Positions 23,590 to 34,449 of a stretch of 64,000 nucleotides of DNA are shown piece by piece. This DNA comes from Ahaetulla prasina (taxonomy: Eukaryota > Chordata > Lepidosauria > Squamata > Colubridae): positions 169,017,752 through 169,081,751 of the forward strand of contig NC_080540.1 of the NCBI RefSeq assembly GCF_028640845.1, in the 5' to 3' direction. Below the pieces are notes generated by a model. That model saw only the letters and a list, made by a program, of their open reading frames with translations, was not told where the DNA came from and ran no database searches. The position numbers and the translations under genes were made by a program. How positions within the stretch are numbered: position 1 is the stretch's first letter; the number at the start of each line of letters is the position of its first letter.

Positions 23590-24726
23590 ATAGGTTGAGA
23601 AATGCTATTCTGGAGAAGCTTTTTTTTTTTTTTTTTTTGCAGACTATTGGTTTCAATGCAAGAAATGCCTTACCAACTGATTCCCTGCAGTTAATGATAT
23701 CTGAATATGGTCCTAACCAGATGTTTGGACGCTTAGCGCTGCTGCTCAGTAGAATTCACTAGCTGGGAAAGGGAGAAGAACCCTGGGTGGTCCATGCATT
23801 GGGAGACATCTTCCTCCTGAATGGTGCATGTCTCCTTGACTTTGCCCTTGCTGTCAGCTCTGAAACACTTTAAACACTTGCTGTGTTTTTCGTCCCCTTT
23901 GGCAGCATCACGGCTTGCCTTCCACCTTCCTAAGCTAATTGAAAAGATAGCAAATCCAGATTGCAGCCTTGCTGTGTAAATTGCTCAGGATGGGAGGCTG
24001 AGTTGACAGTCAGCAAGGGAGATGCTCTGGCCGACGAATCAATCACGAGTCCGTGAAGCCGGAAAATGCAGCTGTGGGTGACGTTGCCCAAGCCACTTCA
24101 CCCAGTCTGTCCAAAGTAATTATTATTTGCATAAAAATACAGACCGTGAATGCATAATGCATATTCGCAGTCTGTATTTTTGATGCTGTAATCCGAGTTG
24201 TCAGCAGCAGCACTTTGCTTTGGAAACAGAACTAAAGAATAAATGATATCATATCCTTAATGATGATTGTCTATGGAGTCTTTAGAATGCTAAGTGAGGA
24301 AGCCCAAAAAATATTCACGTGGATAGCATTTTTAGTTAATGGGCAAAATTCAGAATTCTTGGATGTATTTAGTAAAGTAAAACTTAGCTTATTTCTGGAT
24401 TTCCGCCCTCCCACCCCCCAGATTTCGTTCTATAATTTTAAAAGAAAATTTGCTCTTGTCTTCTGGAGGTGTTCCAACCTTTATTTATTTGTATTTCATT
24501 TGATTTCTTCCAAGTCATTCAAACTAGAGTTCATGGTTTTATTTGTTATTTGATTTTTACTCCAGCAACCTTGAAGCAAATGGGCAAAACCGAGAGAGAG
24601 GTCATCTAGAGAACCTCGTGGCTCAGAGGGGATTAGAAACTTTGTTTGCCAAAGATGAATAAAAGTAATAACATTGTGCTCATGCATGAAACAGAAAGAA
24701 ATAAAGTTGAAGAGTCTAGAAACCAG
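23590..24726. other. Unannotated, unique-looking stretch
   Basis: No exon or named repeat, apart from a poly-T run at 23620-23638 and the hairpin at 24133-24181. The block 23760-24240 has balanced composition and no repeat signature, so it is a candidate conserved non-coding segment. Confidence 0.4.
24133..24181. repeat. 49-nt near-perfect hairpin
   Basis: AAAAATACAGAC at the left is exactly complementary to GTCTGTATTTTT at the right. The inner arms GTGAATGCAT and ATGCATATTCGC pair with few mismatches and leave a tiny loop. No transposon ends or target duplication are apparent. Confidence 0.75.
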
Positions 24727-24795
24727 CATGGTTGGTTGGTTGGTTGGTTGGTTGGTTGGTTGGTTGGTTGGTTGGATGATTGGTTGGTTGGTCAG
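24727..24795 (+). repeat. (GGTT)n microsatellite
   Basis: About 11 GGTT units followed by one variant (GGATGATT) and three more units. Confidence 0.95.
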
Positions 24796-24892
24796 AGCAC
24801 AGCTGTAAGAAAGATAAGATTTGCAATAGATCAACAAGAAATTTCAACCTGAATAAAAATAATGAAAAAAGCAACTTTTTCCCCATCCTTCA

Positions 24893-25190
24893 GTTTAATT
24901 TAGTTTACTTTATTGTCATTGCTCATGGTACAACCAAATTAAATGCCATCTTTAGTGTACGTTATAACTATAAAAATAAAAACACAAACATACATCCTTT
25001 ACATTCTATATAAATTGAAATTGAAAACCCAATATTGCACTATACTGTAGAATTCAGTATGGTTATTGCCCTGGGATAGAAGCTGTTTTTGTCCTTGTTT
25101 TTATTATCCTGTGGCATCCGCCAGATGGTAATAATTCAAAAAAAGGGTGCCCAGGATGAAATGGATCTTTAAGAATGTTTTGAACTTCGT
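24893..25190 (-). mobile_element. Probable L2-like LINE 3' end
   Basis: In + sense TTTAGTTTACTTTATTGTCA is a typical reversed LINE terminus. The minus strand near 25140 reads a degenerate ORF2 C-terminus. The assignment is tentative. Confidence 0.5.
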
Positions 25191-25199
25191 TGCTGATTT

Positions 25200-26731
25200 T
25201 AGTGATAACAAGAGGAAAAATAACCAAAGGTACAAGTATGCACGCATAAACAAGTTATGTTTAACTTCTAGCTTTGTGCTAAGCAGATATCTAAATATAT
25301 TTTAGTCAGTGGCTTTTCTTGTACAATTTATTACTTGTCTATATGTTTTTCCATTGCCCACCTACTGGTTTTTTCACCTCACTTAGTTGTGGACCTTAAG
25401 GTTAAAGTGAAGAAGAAAGCAGGTTCTCCAGTCCTCAATTTTGCTTCTCTCTGTTAGTGTTTCAAACTAGGGCTGTGTGGACTTGTTGAAATATCCATTG
25501 CTTCTCTCTTTTTACCCATACCTAATGTTCTCGCAGGGTTCTTGAAAGGAGGAAGGGGTGTATATGTTTGGGTTTGTGTGTATGTTTGTATACAAGTAGA
25601 AGTCCTGGCACACTAACACAAGCTTTTTGGAGGAAGTGTGGGATGTTAAAAATAAACAAAAACAAAACATTATGTGCTGTGGAAGCAACTTCAAAATACA
25701 GTCAGTGCGATTCATAAGCTTTCTCTTTTTATTAGAGGGGGGAAAAATGAAACAACCGTGAAATAAACTCTTAGGATAATTAAGGTCTGGACTAATAGCC
25801 GAATCTGGCCCTAGGCTCTGCCTGAGTTTACTTTCCCAATAAGCAACCTAGTTGGAAGATCATTTAAAAGCAGTTTATTAGGGAACACTGATAAAGTGGG
25901 GTCTCTCTATGAAAAAGGAAGAGCCCCATGTTTCACTCCTTTTTATATAGCTAACAAAGAAGATGCAAGAGGAAAGTTGATTGGACAGGATAAAAGTAAC
26001 CTCCCCTGTACAGTTACATGTAGTCAAATCAGTTACATGTAGTCAAACACGTTACATATTTGCATCCCATAATATCTCACATGTTCATTAAAATTAGGCC
26101 TGAGGTTAGAAGAGGCGTAAATTGTAAGGAAAAAGGTTGTTTGGAGTTCACGAAAGAGATAAACCAGACCCCAATTTGTACAAACAAACTTTTTCTTACC
26201 TGGAATCTGTTTATCACTTTAGGAATGTTAAAACCTAATAAACCTGAACATCATTTTAAAAGAGAGAAAATAAATCCAATTTAAATACAAAGTAACTGTG
26301 TTAGTTAGCAAGTTACAAAATCCATGTCATGCGCCCCCTCAGGACTGAAGCTAGTATATGGGCCCATGCTCACTCAGACACGTATTAATACAAAGTCACT
26401 TTCTTTACGGTAGTGAGGATGAGGATGAAGTCTCTCTCCTTTGTGATGAAAAGCATCGTATCGCTGGGTGGTTTACTATTCCTGTTCACTACTTTACTCA
26501 TTGCTGCATCCAGTTCCTATAGTTGGCCGAGTGAAAGACTGTGCTGGGTTAGACTGTTAGCTTAAGGAAGGGGGATTTTATGTGTTATTTCTTTCATTCT
26601 TCTTGTATAGAAAAACAAAAACAAAAAAAACTAGCATGTAGTGGGGGAAAGTTTAGTCCTTCATAAGGATCTTCATAATTTGATCTTTCCACCAATCCCC
26701 ATTAGGCATAAAGCATGGAATCTTTTATCTA
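25200..26731. other. Mostly unannotated; possible inverted LTR remnant at 25790-26330
   Basis: No exon. The block at 25790-26330 contains reversed AATAAA-like (CAGTTTATTAGGGAAC) and TATA-like (TTTTTATATAGC) signals and the repeated motif GTTACATGTAGTCAAA, compatible with an old LTR. Ends are not defined. Confidence 0.3.
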
Positions 26732-26739
26732 CATAGAGC

Positions 26740-26876
26740 CAATGGTGGGATTCAAGTAATTTAACAACCGGTTCTCTGCCCTAATGATTTCTTTCAAAAA
26801 CCAGTTTGTCAAACTGCTCAGAAAGTTAACAACCGGTTCTCCCAAAGTGGTGCGAACCGGCTGAATCCCACCACTG
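26740..26876 (+). mobile_element. hAT MITE, 137 bp
   Basis: Ends CAATGGTGGGATTCAAG and CTGAATCCCACCACTG. Perfect 8-bp duplication CATAGAGC (26732-26739 and 26877-26884). Same length and internal text as the copy at 3691. Confidence 0.93.
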
Positions 26877-27586
26877 CATAGAGCCTAAAGTAACCCCAAG
26901 TCCAGGAAAAATCTTCCCCCTTTACCCTGGATGGATCATTACCTTCTGCCTATTGCATTGAAAGTTGCCATCAGGTTGATACGATAATGGTCCCACTTCA
27001 CCAAAGTCTTTTTTGGACACTTATAGGTCGATTCATTCCAAGATCCTCCTCTCATGTTACTTTCATTTTTAAAGATTCATCTGCTTCCTTAGTGATGCTT
27101 GCATAATCAAAAAGGGCAAGGAGAGTTAATGTAGGGCTTGTTTGGCTTGGTCTTTGACAGCCTTCACTCACTTTGTTTTCACTGGATTGCAATTTATGCG
27201 CTCTAATGCTCTTGATCGCCCATCCCCTCTGCACTCTCTCCGACTGGTTTCCACCTGGATGCCTATAATGGATGAGCTTGTGTGCCTTGAATGAGTTTGC
27301 CATGTTTAATCTTTTTTAATTAGATTTTTTTTTTAAAAAAATGGAATATAAAAAATATGGAATATTTTTTTAATATGCAAACCATTAAACATATTGCGCA
27401 AGATTGCCCACGATGTGTGTTCTCAGGTTCCTTAGAAGATCTGCACGAAGTAAAGAGAGGAGAGCTGAACTGGACATCCAGTTATGACGCCGCTGCCATA
27501 ACCCCGTAAAAGTAATTACATGGATTGTGTGCATTTGTTTACATCTCTTCTGTCATGTTATGCTAAATAAATAAAACATTATGGAA

Positions 27587-27856
27587 CAGGGGTGAAATGC
27601 TCCCAGTTCTGACGGGATCTTGCGATCCAGTAGTGATTGTGGCCAGTGGTTCGGTGATCTGGTAGTGATGGCAGAGCAAAGCTCTGCCCACTCGCCTGGG
27701 TGTCATTACTTCCTGGTTTTAACAAGGAAGTAATGTGTTTTGCGCATGCGCAGAAGATCTGCGCACACATGTGTGATGCACATGTGTGAGCGAAGCGCGC
27801 ACACATGACATGTGCACTTCCAAATCGGTAAGTAAGGTAAGTAGATTTCACCCCTG
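27587..27856 (+). mobile_element. hAT MITE, 270 bp
   Basis: Ends CAGGGGTGAAATGC and AGATTTCACCCCTG. Perfect 8-bp duplication TTATGGAA (27579-27586 and 27857-27864). Confidence 0.93.
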
Positions 27857-28089
27857 TTATGGAAGAATAAAAAACCCTAACTAATATTTAAGACAGAGAA
27901 AAGAAGAAAGCAAGGAAGCAAAGAGAAAACAAAGCCAAAAGTGCAAAAGGAAAAATGAAAGAAAAAAAAATAACTTCCAAATTTCTTTTGCAATAGTTAT
28001 AAGTATAAATTTACATGTACCTCTTACTTTGTTTACAACGTAACTTTTGTTTTTCCCATTATCTATTATATTCTACTCATCAGATCCAT

Positions 28090-28290
28090 GTATCATATTT
28101 TCATTTTTTTCCTGTTTTATGCAGAAAGTCCAAAAAGGGTTTCCAATCAGCATTAAAATTGATAAATGTCTTTTTTCTAATCAAAGCTATCAATTTTACC
28201 ATTTGTCACCATCCATTCCTCCATTGTAGGTAACGCCAGATCCTTCGAGTTTTGTGCATATAAAATATCGCTGCTATTATCAAATATAAA
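28090..28290 (-). mobile_element. L1 ORF2 C-terminal fragment (degenerate)
   Basis: It aligns by eye with the better-preserved minus-strand L1 fragment at 46700-46935: TCTAATCAAAGC, CCATTCCTCCATTGT and TTTTGTGCATA occur in the same order and spacing. Confidence 0.6.
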
Positions 28291-29007
28291 AACAAAGTTC
28301 TACGAGTTTTTTCCCAAACGTTAGTCCCCAAAAGGAGCATCTCTGTTTTCATCCATATATTAATATTTAAAATCTTCTGAATTCATGTGTGTATTTGAAT
28401 CCATTTTTAAGCTTTTTACATGTAACAAGAACGGTAAAAAAAACACCCTCTTGTTGCTCACATTTCCAACATAAATTTGAAGTACTTTTATAGGTTTTAG
28501 AAAATTCTTGCAATCTAATCATAAAACCTTTGTCTTTGCAGTTTATTCATTGGTAACAGCCGTCCGGAGATCAAGTGGGTTGATTTCACAGTTCCTCCTT
28601 TGTCTGGAGGAAGTTCAGCATCCAGCAGTGACAGTCAGCTGTGGTGTTGTCTCTGCTCTTCTGAGACATACCAAATTGCTATTAATCCTCACTGGAAGCC
28701 ACATTGCCAAGTGCTGCTTAATATGCACAAGGCCCTGAGGTGGTATTAGGGGCTTCTTGGTCATATCTCAGCTGGTAGTCCATTGGAAGAGGAATGTCTC
28801 ATCTTGTTTTCCTTTCCACCAGATTGGCTGCTTCAGCTGGGAAGTGACTCAGAGCCAGTTGGCTTCACAAAGAGGAGAGAAAACTTCTCCCAGTGTTGCG
28901 ATAGGACATATCTGCAGGTGTGCTTGGATGGGATGCAAACTGGTCTAGTTCAAAATAAGGATGCGAATGGGCAACAGCTGCATGTGAACACAGAAGCTTT
29001 CCACTTG

Positions 29008-29118
29008 ATGACTTTAAGAATTGTGGACTTCGATTCCACAAGTTGGCCTGGCTGAGGAATGTTGGGAGTTGAAGTCCACAAGTCTTAAAGTTGCCAAGTT
29101 TGGAGACCCCTGCCCTAG
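29008..29118 (+). mobile_element. Diverged fold-back MITE (CAGGGGTCTCCAACC family)
   Basis: GGGAGTTGAAGTCCACAAGT, CTTAAAGTTGCCAAGTTTGG and GACCCCTG match the right arm of the MITE at 41638. The left arm is decayed. Confidence 0.72.
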
Positions 29119-29220
29119 GCTATTGAGGTGTGCTTCATTTTTTGTCCTCTTGAATGAGAAAGAAAGAGGGCCTGAGCAGCTATGCCTTGACCATCAGCAG
29201 TGCCCTGGCCGTGGACATTA

Positions 29221-29225
29221 TTATT

Positions 29226-29273
<48 letters not shown>

Positions 29274-29284
29274 ATAGTAGTACT
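29221..29284 (+). repeat. (GTA)n microsatellite
   Basis: About 20 GTA/TAG units with a few interruptions near the right end. Confidence 0.95.
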
Positions 29285-29467
29285 AGACCCCAACCAACTC
29301 TAGCACAGTAAAACTTTCTTAGCGATACTAAATACTGATGCCTTCACAGATTTGTATAAGAACAATGTTCAGTTTGTAGGAAAGGAGGTTAAACTGGATT
29401 TTGCAGGGGTGTATTGCTGCCATATAGATGCCCATCCTTTTATCTTCTAAGTGGCTTTATTTTATTA

Positions 29468-29535
29468 CAGGTAGTCCTTGTTTAGCGACTGCTTCCTACA
29501 ATGACCATTCACAGTTATGATGGTGATGAAAAAGT
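29468..29535 (+). mobile_element. CAGGTAGTCCTC-family MITE, left end only
   Basis: CAGGTAGTCCTTGTTTAGCG after TA. It continues about 65 bp and is then replaced by the SINE at 29540. Confidence 0.7.
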
Positions 29536-29539
29536 AATT

Positions 29540-29804
29540 TTTTATTTTATTTTTGTTTACATTTATACCCCGCCCTTCTCCGAAGACTCAGGGCGGCTTA
29601 CAATGTATAAGGCAATAGTCTCATTCTATTTGTATATTTTTTACAAAGTCAACTTATTGCCCCCCCAACAATCTGGGTCCTCATTTTACCTACCTTATAA
29701 AGGGTGGAAGGCTGAGTCAACCTTGGGCCGGGCTCGAACCTGCAGTAATTGCAGGCTTTGTGTTCTAATAACAGGCTTCTCTATTGCCTGAGCTATCCCG
29801 TCCC
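29540..29804 (-). mobile_element. tRNA-derived SINE with L3-type 3' tail
   Basis: The minus-strand head is GGACGGGATAGCTCAGGCAA with a B-box-like GGTTCGAGCCC. The tail in + sense, CGCCCTTCTCCGAAGACTCA, is nearly the reversed terminus of the L3 LINE seen at 15195 and 59217. Sharing a 3' end with a LINE is the usual sign that the SINE is mobilised by that LINE. Confidence 0.82.
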
Positions 29805-31114
29805 ATATGACCAGTCTTTACATTTATCACCTTTGCAGGTCTGTAAAGGAAAGGAAAGGAAAGCTGGAGAAAGAAGATTAGCACAGTTGTGGTTTCACGT
29901 AGCAACCCAATCAAGTTGGTGGTCCTGACTGGGGTCACCAAACTACCTGTGTGTGTGTGTGTATAGGCTTTTTAAAAAAAATCCTGTTCTTTTTCATGGA
30001 CTCAAAGTGTTTTCAAGGCTCTCTGTACCCATTTGTATTCACAACAATCTTTTGAGGTAAGCCTCACTGACAGTATGCATTATGTTGAAAGAGGATTTGA
30101 ATACCAAGGCTGTGAAATAGGCCAAACCAGAACATCTCCTGCAAACACGGGATGTGAGAGGCCTTTAGAGATTGAATGCAATGAATGGTCACTTCAGAAG
30201 TTCTGCAAAAGGCTTTACTTTTAGTGCTGTGTTTGCCAGCATGAGTTTTAATAGCCTCGGGTATTCTCAGAACGTTGTATCACTCCTCCCCCCTCCAACA
30301 TGCAAACACATCTGTCCATCCCTGTTCTGTATCTTGAGTCTCTTGGGGTGTTGCCATGGCGATAGAATATGGGTAGCAAAGTCCAGAAGAGCTCATGGAA
30401 TCCTTGCACTAAAACTCAGCAGTCTGGAATTAAATACCACTGAAGAACGATTCTCGTTTGGTTCCTGCCTGGATTGAAATCGTGGGGATGGGAACGGAAG
30501 CTTGCAGGCCTCAGGGCTGATATTCCCTCCATATTGTCCCTGGGAATTTTTTCAAAGCCACCTTCTCCTTTCCCATCCTCAGGTGTTTGTCTCATAGGGC
30601 CAGACAATGGTAAATCAGGTTTTTGTTTCCATCCTGCCGTTCATTATGTGGAAAAGCAGACTTCTTCTGGCCTCCATTTTGGTTGCAACATGATTCCAAA
30701 ATTTCACACTGACACAAAAATGTTGCCTTCACCCACTTTGAAAGATGACAAAATCATTTGAAAGCTAAAGTAAACTAGTCACATTTTATTTTCTCCATTT
30801 TTTCCCCTTCTTGGCTTAGTCTGCAGCATAAAGTCTGCAACTCTGGAACATTACTCAGGGTCTTCCGTTATTTGTGTAGCCCAGGACAGGGGCTGGCCCT
30901 TTGAAGAAACAAGAAAACAAACAAACAAACAAAAAAAGCCCAGATTTCTTTTTACGACACATCAGTTGGATGGGCTGTGTACATCCTTCAGAAGAGATGC
31001 TTTGAAAGCACAGATATGCGTATCAAGACAGCTGGGGAGAGGGGGAAAAAAAACACCTCATAGATTAAGACTCATGTACATTTAAATATACAAAACTTTG
31101 GCTTGATGGAGACT
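29805..31114. other. Unannotated non-coding stretch
   Basis: A (GT)n run lies at 29949-29963. I see no supported exon or named repeat. The open frames are short and not conserved-looking. Confidence 0.4.
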
Positions 31115-31579
31115 AAGGATTCATTAATTGGTGAGAGAAATGTTTGTTACAGGTGTGGATGTGTACATGTGTGATAGAAAATGGGGGAGGATGGATGGAG
31201 GGGAAGGATACGGTAAAATCTCCATTCCCTCCCCACTTCAGGGGAAGGTTACTGCAAAATCTCCATTTCCTCCCAATCAGCTGGGACTTGGGAGGCAGAG
31301 AATAGATGGGGGCGGGTCCAATCAGAATTTTTACTACCGGTTCTCCAAACTACTCAAAATTTCCGCTACCGGTTTTCCAGAACTGGTCAGAACCTGCTGA
31401 AACCCACCTCTGCTCTAAATATGTACTCAGTTTGTTTGAGCAGTCCTACCCATCCTGGCTGCTCTTTTTCTGGTTCCATAGAGGCAAAGCCTTAAAGGAT
31501 TCATTAATTGGTGAGAGAAATGTTTGTAACAGGTGTGGATGTGTACATGTGTGATAGAAAATGGGGGAGGATGGAGGAG
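31115..31579 (+). repeat. Direct repeat of about 85 bp flanking a MITE fragment
   Basis: Positions 31115-31199 and 31495-31579 are nearly identical (AAGGATTCATTAATTGGTGA ... ATAGAAAATGGGGGAGGATG). They are separated by a 5'-truncated MITE (31200-31412) and about 80 bp of other sequence. Confidence 0.88.
31200..31412 (+). mobile_element. hAT MITE (GGTTCTGTGGGCGTGGC family), left-truncated
   Basis: Carries two units of the GGGGAAGGAT/GGTTACTGCAAAATC block, then TTTTTACTACCGGTTCTCC and the right end AAACCCACCTCTG. The left terminus is missing. Confidence 0.82.
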
Positions 31580-32893
31580 GAAAATTATATATCTATTGCA
31601 AGAAACAAAGCAGCCATTTAATTCAAGAGTGAATAAACAGAAAATTAGTCTAGTGCTCCCTGCCCTGGCCATGTCCCATGCTAATTCCATTCTAGGGAGC
31701 AACTGAAAATAGTATCTAAGCAATGCCTGGATTTTCCTGATAAATTTTTTTTTTTCCAGGTATTGTAAATCTGTGTTTGGAATGAACCATTTCAGAGTAC
31801 AGATGCATAAAAATTACCATAAGAGGCAAAAAGTTAAACTAGATTCCCCTCCCCCATGGCACCTAGTTTTTTCTTTTAGTGGAGAATTTTTTTTAGTTAT
31901 AGTAAATGGTGTGAACTGCCACTTTCTGTGAAAAGGAGTATAATCCAGAGATGAGATTTCACTTTAAGAAGAACAATGGCTGTGATTTGTTGTAGAATAC
32001 ATTATTATTTGTTAAGCCTTTAAAATGATTAAATCCTTAGAGTATAAGGAATTGCTACTTCCAAACATACAATCTGTTATCATAAAAATCACGACTTATG
32101 AAAGCATAACAGGAAATGCAGCTGATTAGATCTGTACTGTAATCAGCTGAAACTCTTGTTATACTTGCATACGTCTTCACTTTTTTTCTCTAATTCCACC
32201 CAGTGGTTTTCCTGGCTTGATTATAGCATCAATAATTTTAAAAACTAGCAGAAAAGAAAGAGAGATACACCTTAGCATTCAAAATTGATTTCAAAAATGA
32301 TTTCATATGAAATGGTAATTGGAAGTCAGCGTTCTGTGAGTCACTTTTCATACTGAGATGGGTGACCTATAAATTTAATAAATAAATAAATAAATGGTAG
32401 ATTTAGATGAAAAAGTTGTTCGATTGCAACATCCAGCTTCTTCATTGTGACCCATCCAATTACGGCTACTGAGAATTGCAGTTTAGCAACCGCTACTGTG
32501 GAAGAACCAAAGTTCCATCCATTCTGGTTGTGCATATTATTTGTATGTATATTATTTAATATAATATTATATTATGTATATTACATTATATGTATATTAT
32601 TTGCTACTATTTATATATTTGCTTTTATTGTATTTGGTAAATAACTCAGAAAACACGATCCCTTAAGCATTTTATTGCTGGTCTTCATGCTGAAATACAT
32701 GTCTACATAAAAGAAATGAATGGCTGTTTTTATTTTCTTGAAAGGTAATAGTTGGTCATTAACTAGGGGAAAAATGTTCTTTTAAAAATACACATCTCAT
32801 GGATTGTCATCCTTCCTTCTTTTTGTTGCTCAGTAATGATTGCTCTTGTCCAAATTTGGCAAAATGAATCTAACATAGATTGTGCTGTAGTGA
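31580..32893. other. Unannotated non-coding stretch
   Basis: AT-rich. A LINE-like end with an (AAAT)n tail lies at about 32350-32394. No exon. Confidence 0.4.
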
Positions 32894-32898
32894 TAGAG

Positions 32899-33467
32899 TG
32901 TTGTGACCCAGGTTCCTGGACCCGGACTCCTGGACTCGGATGATTCAGAAAGTGAGGGAGAAGACCTGGCCAGCCCTGCTTCTCTTGAGCCCTTTCCCTC
33001 CCTGGCACCCACTCAAAGGGATGGGGAGGGGCCGGCACAGCCTGATTCCATGGAGCCTCCTTCTGATTTGGCAACGCCCCAAGAACAGTTTTGGAGCGAT
33101 GCAAGGTCACGTAGACGTAATCGCCGTGCGCAGCAGCGGAAGAGTTGGGACAAAGCCAAGTCATAATTGTCATGCAGTGACATCTGCAGAGACTATAAAT
33201 AGGAGGCGGGACTTCCTGGTTTTTTGTCTTGGACAAAGTAATGAGTTGGCGCGAGCTAATGAATTGGCGCGAGCTAACTATTTCAATGGAGGAAAGAATA
33301 TATTCGTGAGTAATTCTGGCCTTATCTATAATTTCCTCGTTATCTCCAGAAACTTGGCAGGCCCGTGGGTAGACGTGGCCAGGACATGTATCTATGTAAA
33401 TAAAAGGAAAAAGGAAGGCCTCTGACGGACTCTTTGCTGGGAGTATTGGGGGAAGGGAAACAGAACA
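32899..33467 (+). mobile_element. 5' LTR of Ty3/gypsy chromovirus
   Basis: 569 bp, starting TGTTGTGACCCAGG and ending GGGAAACAGAACA. It is preceded by TAGAG (32894-32898), which recurs directly after the 3' LTR (38362-38366), giving a clean 5-bp target duplication. It holds a TATA box (33194-33200) and an AATAAA-like ATAAAAG near 33400. Compared with the 3' LTR, the differences are mainly one-base length changes in homopolymers. Confidence 0.96.
33194..33238 (+). promoter_or_regulatory. LTR core promoter and predicted transcript start
   Basis: TATAAAT at 33194 is followed about 30 bp downstream by GTCTTGGACAAAG (33226-33238). That is the distance expected for transcription initiation. The position of the start is inferred, not observed. 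Confidence 0.65.
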
Positions 33468-33468
33468 T

Positions 33469-33480
33469 TTTGTCCAAGAC
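33469..33480 (+). other. Self-priming primer binding site of the chromovirus
   Basis: TTTGTCCAAGAC lies immediately inside the 5' LTR and is exactly complementary to GTCTTGGACAAA at 33226-33237 within the LTR, at the predicted 5' end of the RNA. This is the arrangement known for Tf1/sushi-group elements, in which the mRNA 5' end folds back and primes reverse transcription instead of a tRNA. A tRNA primer cannot be excluded without a search. Confidence 0.75.
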
Positions 33481-33505
33481 CTGACTAAAACATCTTCTAC
33501 CAAAG

Positions 33506-34103
33506 ATGGATCAGCAGCAGGTACAGCAGCAGTTAGAGCAGCTACAAGCAGCTAATCAACAGCTCCAGCAGCAAGTGGCTCACTTGGCAGGCCAACTTGC
33601 TGCCAGGAATGTGCCTGCAGCCCCCCCCCCCTCCTCCCCCTCCCCCTCCTCGTCGCAAGTGCCCGATAACCGTACCGGATAAGTTTTCTGGGCAGCCTGA
33701 GATGTTCCCGACCTTCTTGGGACAGTGCCAGCTCTACATGGCTATGAGGCCAGAGGATTTCCCAGACGACCGGGCTAAGGTGGCCTTCGTGATTAACCTT
33801 CTTTCCGGCTCGGCTGCTCGATGGGCCACGCCCCTCTTGCTCCAGGACAGCCCCCTGCTGGCGGACCAACAGCGTTTTTGGCAGCACCTGCGCACCATGT
33901 ATGAGGACCCCGTTCGAATGCTGACGGCAACCAGGCGCCTTAAGGAACTCCGTCAAGGGAAACGCCCCCTGCAGGAGTACATCGCCGAATTTCGCCTTTT
34001 GTGCCAGGACTCTGACTGGAATGATGCAGCGCTGGTGGACGCGTTCCAGGAGGGACTCTCAGAGGAATTGCAAGACGAGCTGGCCCGCGTGGAGGCGCCA
34101 TGA
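33506..34103 (+). pseudogene. Chromovirus gag (frameshifted)
   Basis: ATG at 33506 begins a glutamine-rich coiled-coil-like N-terminus (MDQQQVQQQLEQLQ). The frame then changes in a C-rich run at 33619-33650. The capsid-like region follows in another frame (33597-34103: PDKFSGQPEMFPTFLGQCQL, VAFVINLLSGSAARWA, RRLKELRQGKRPLQEYIAEF). This resembles the sushi-type Gag from which mammalian RTL/PEG10 genes derive. A CCHC zinc-knuckle remnant (LYCGEP, then HFAASCP) is split between frames near 34330-34370. LTRs on both sides and broken frames make a domesticated host gene unlikely. Confidence 0.85.
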
Positions 34104-34449
34104 CCTCGACAACTTGGTGCCCTTTGTCTCCGCCTCGATGCCCGCCTGCAACGGCGACCGTCCCGTCGCACCCCGGGACCCGCCGTCGACATCTGCACCC
34201 CACTTCCTGCACCACCAGCACCCAGGGTCGCCCACGCTTTGTAACCGCCATGAAGAGCCCATGGAGTTGGGAGCGGCCAGACCTCGCCTGACAGCCCAGG
34301 AGCGGAACCGAGGCGCCAAGGGGATTGTGCCTGTACTGTGGGGAGCCCGCCACTTCGCCGCTTCTTGCCCCAGAAAGCGGCGGCACGACGCCGTCCCCGA
34401 ATCACAGCGTGACCAATCGAACGGAGCAGGCCCGACTGGGAAACCCTAG

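Noticed and set aside
23228..23590. 120-codon frame with a hydrophobic stretch (possible membrane protein)
   Set aside because: It overlaps an LTR-like block read on the opposite strand, whose arginine-rich frame matches the solo LTR at 9261. Coding on the + strand is not supported.
33506..34103. Domesticated sushi-type gag gene (RTL/PEG10-like)
   Set aside because: It sits between two LTRs with a target duplication, its own frame is broken in the C-run, and pol remnants follow in order. It is an ordinary retroelement copy.
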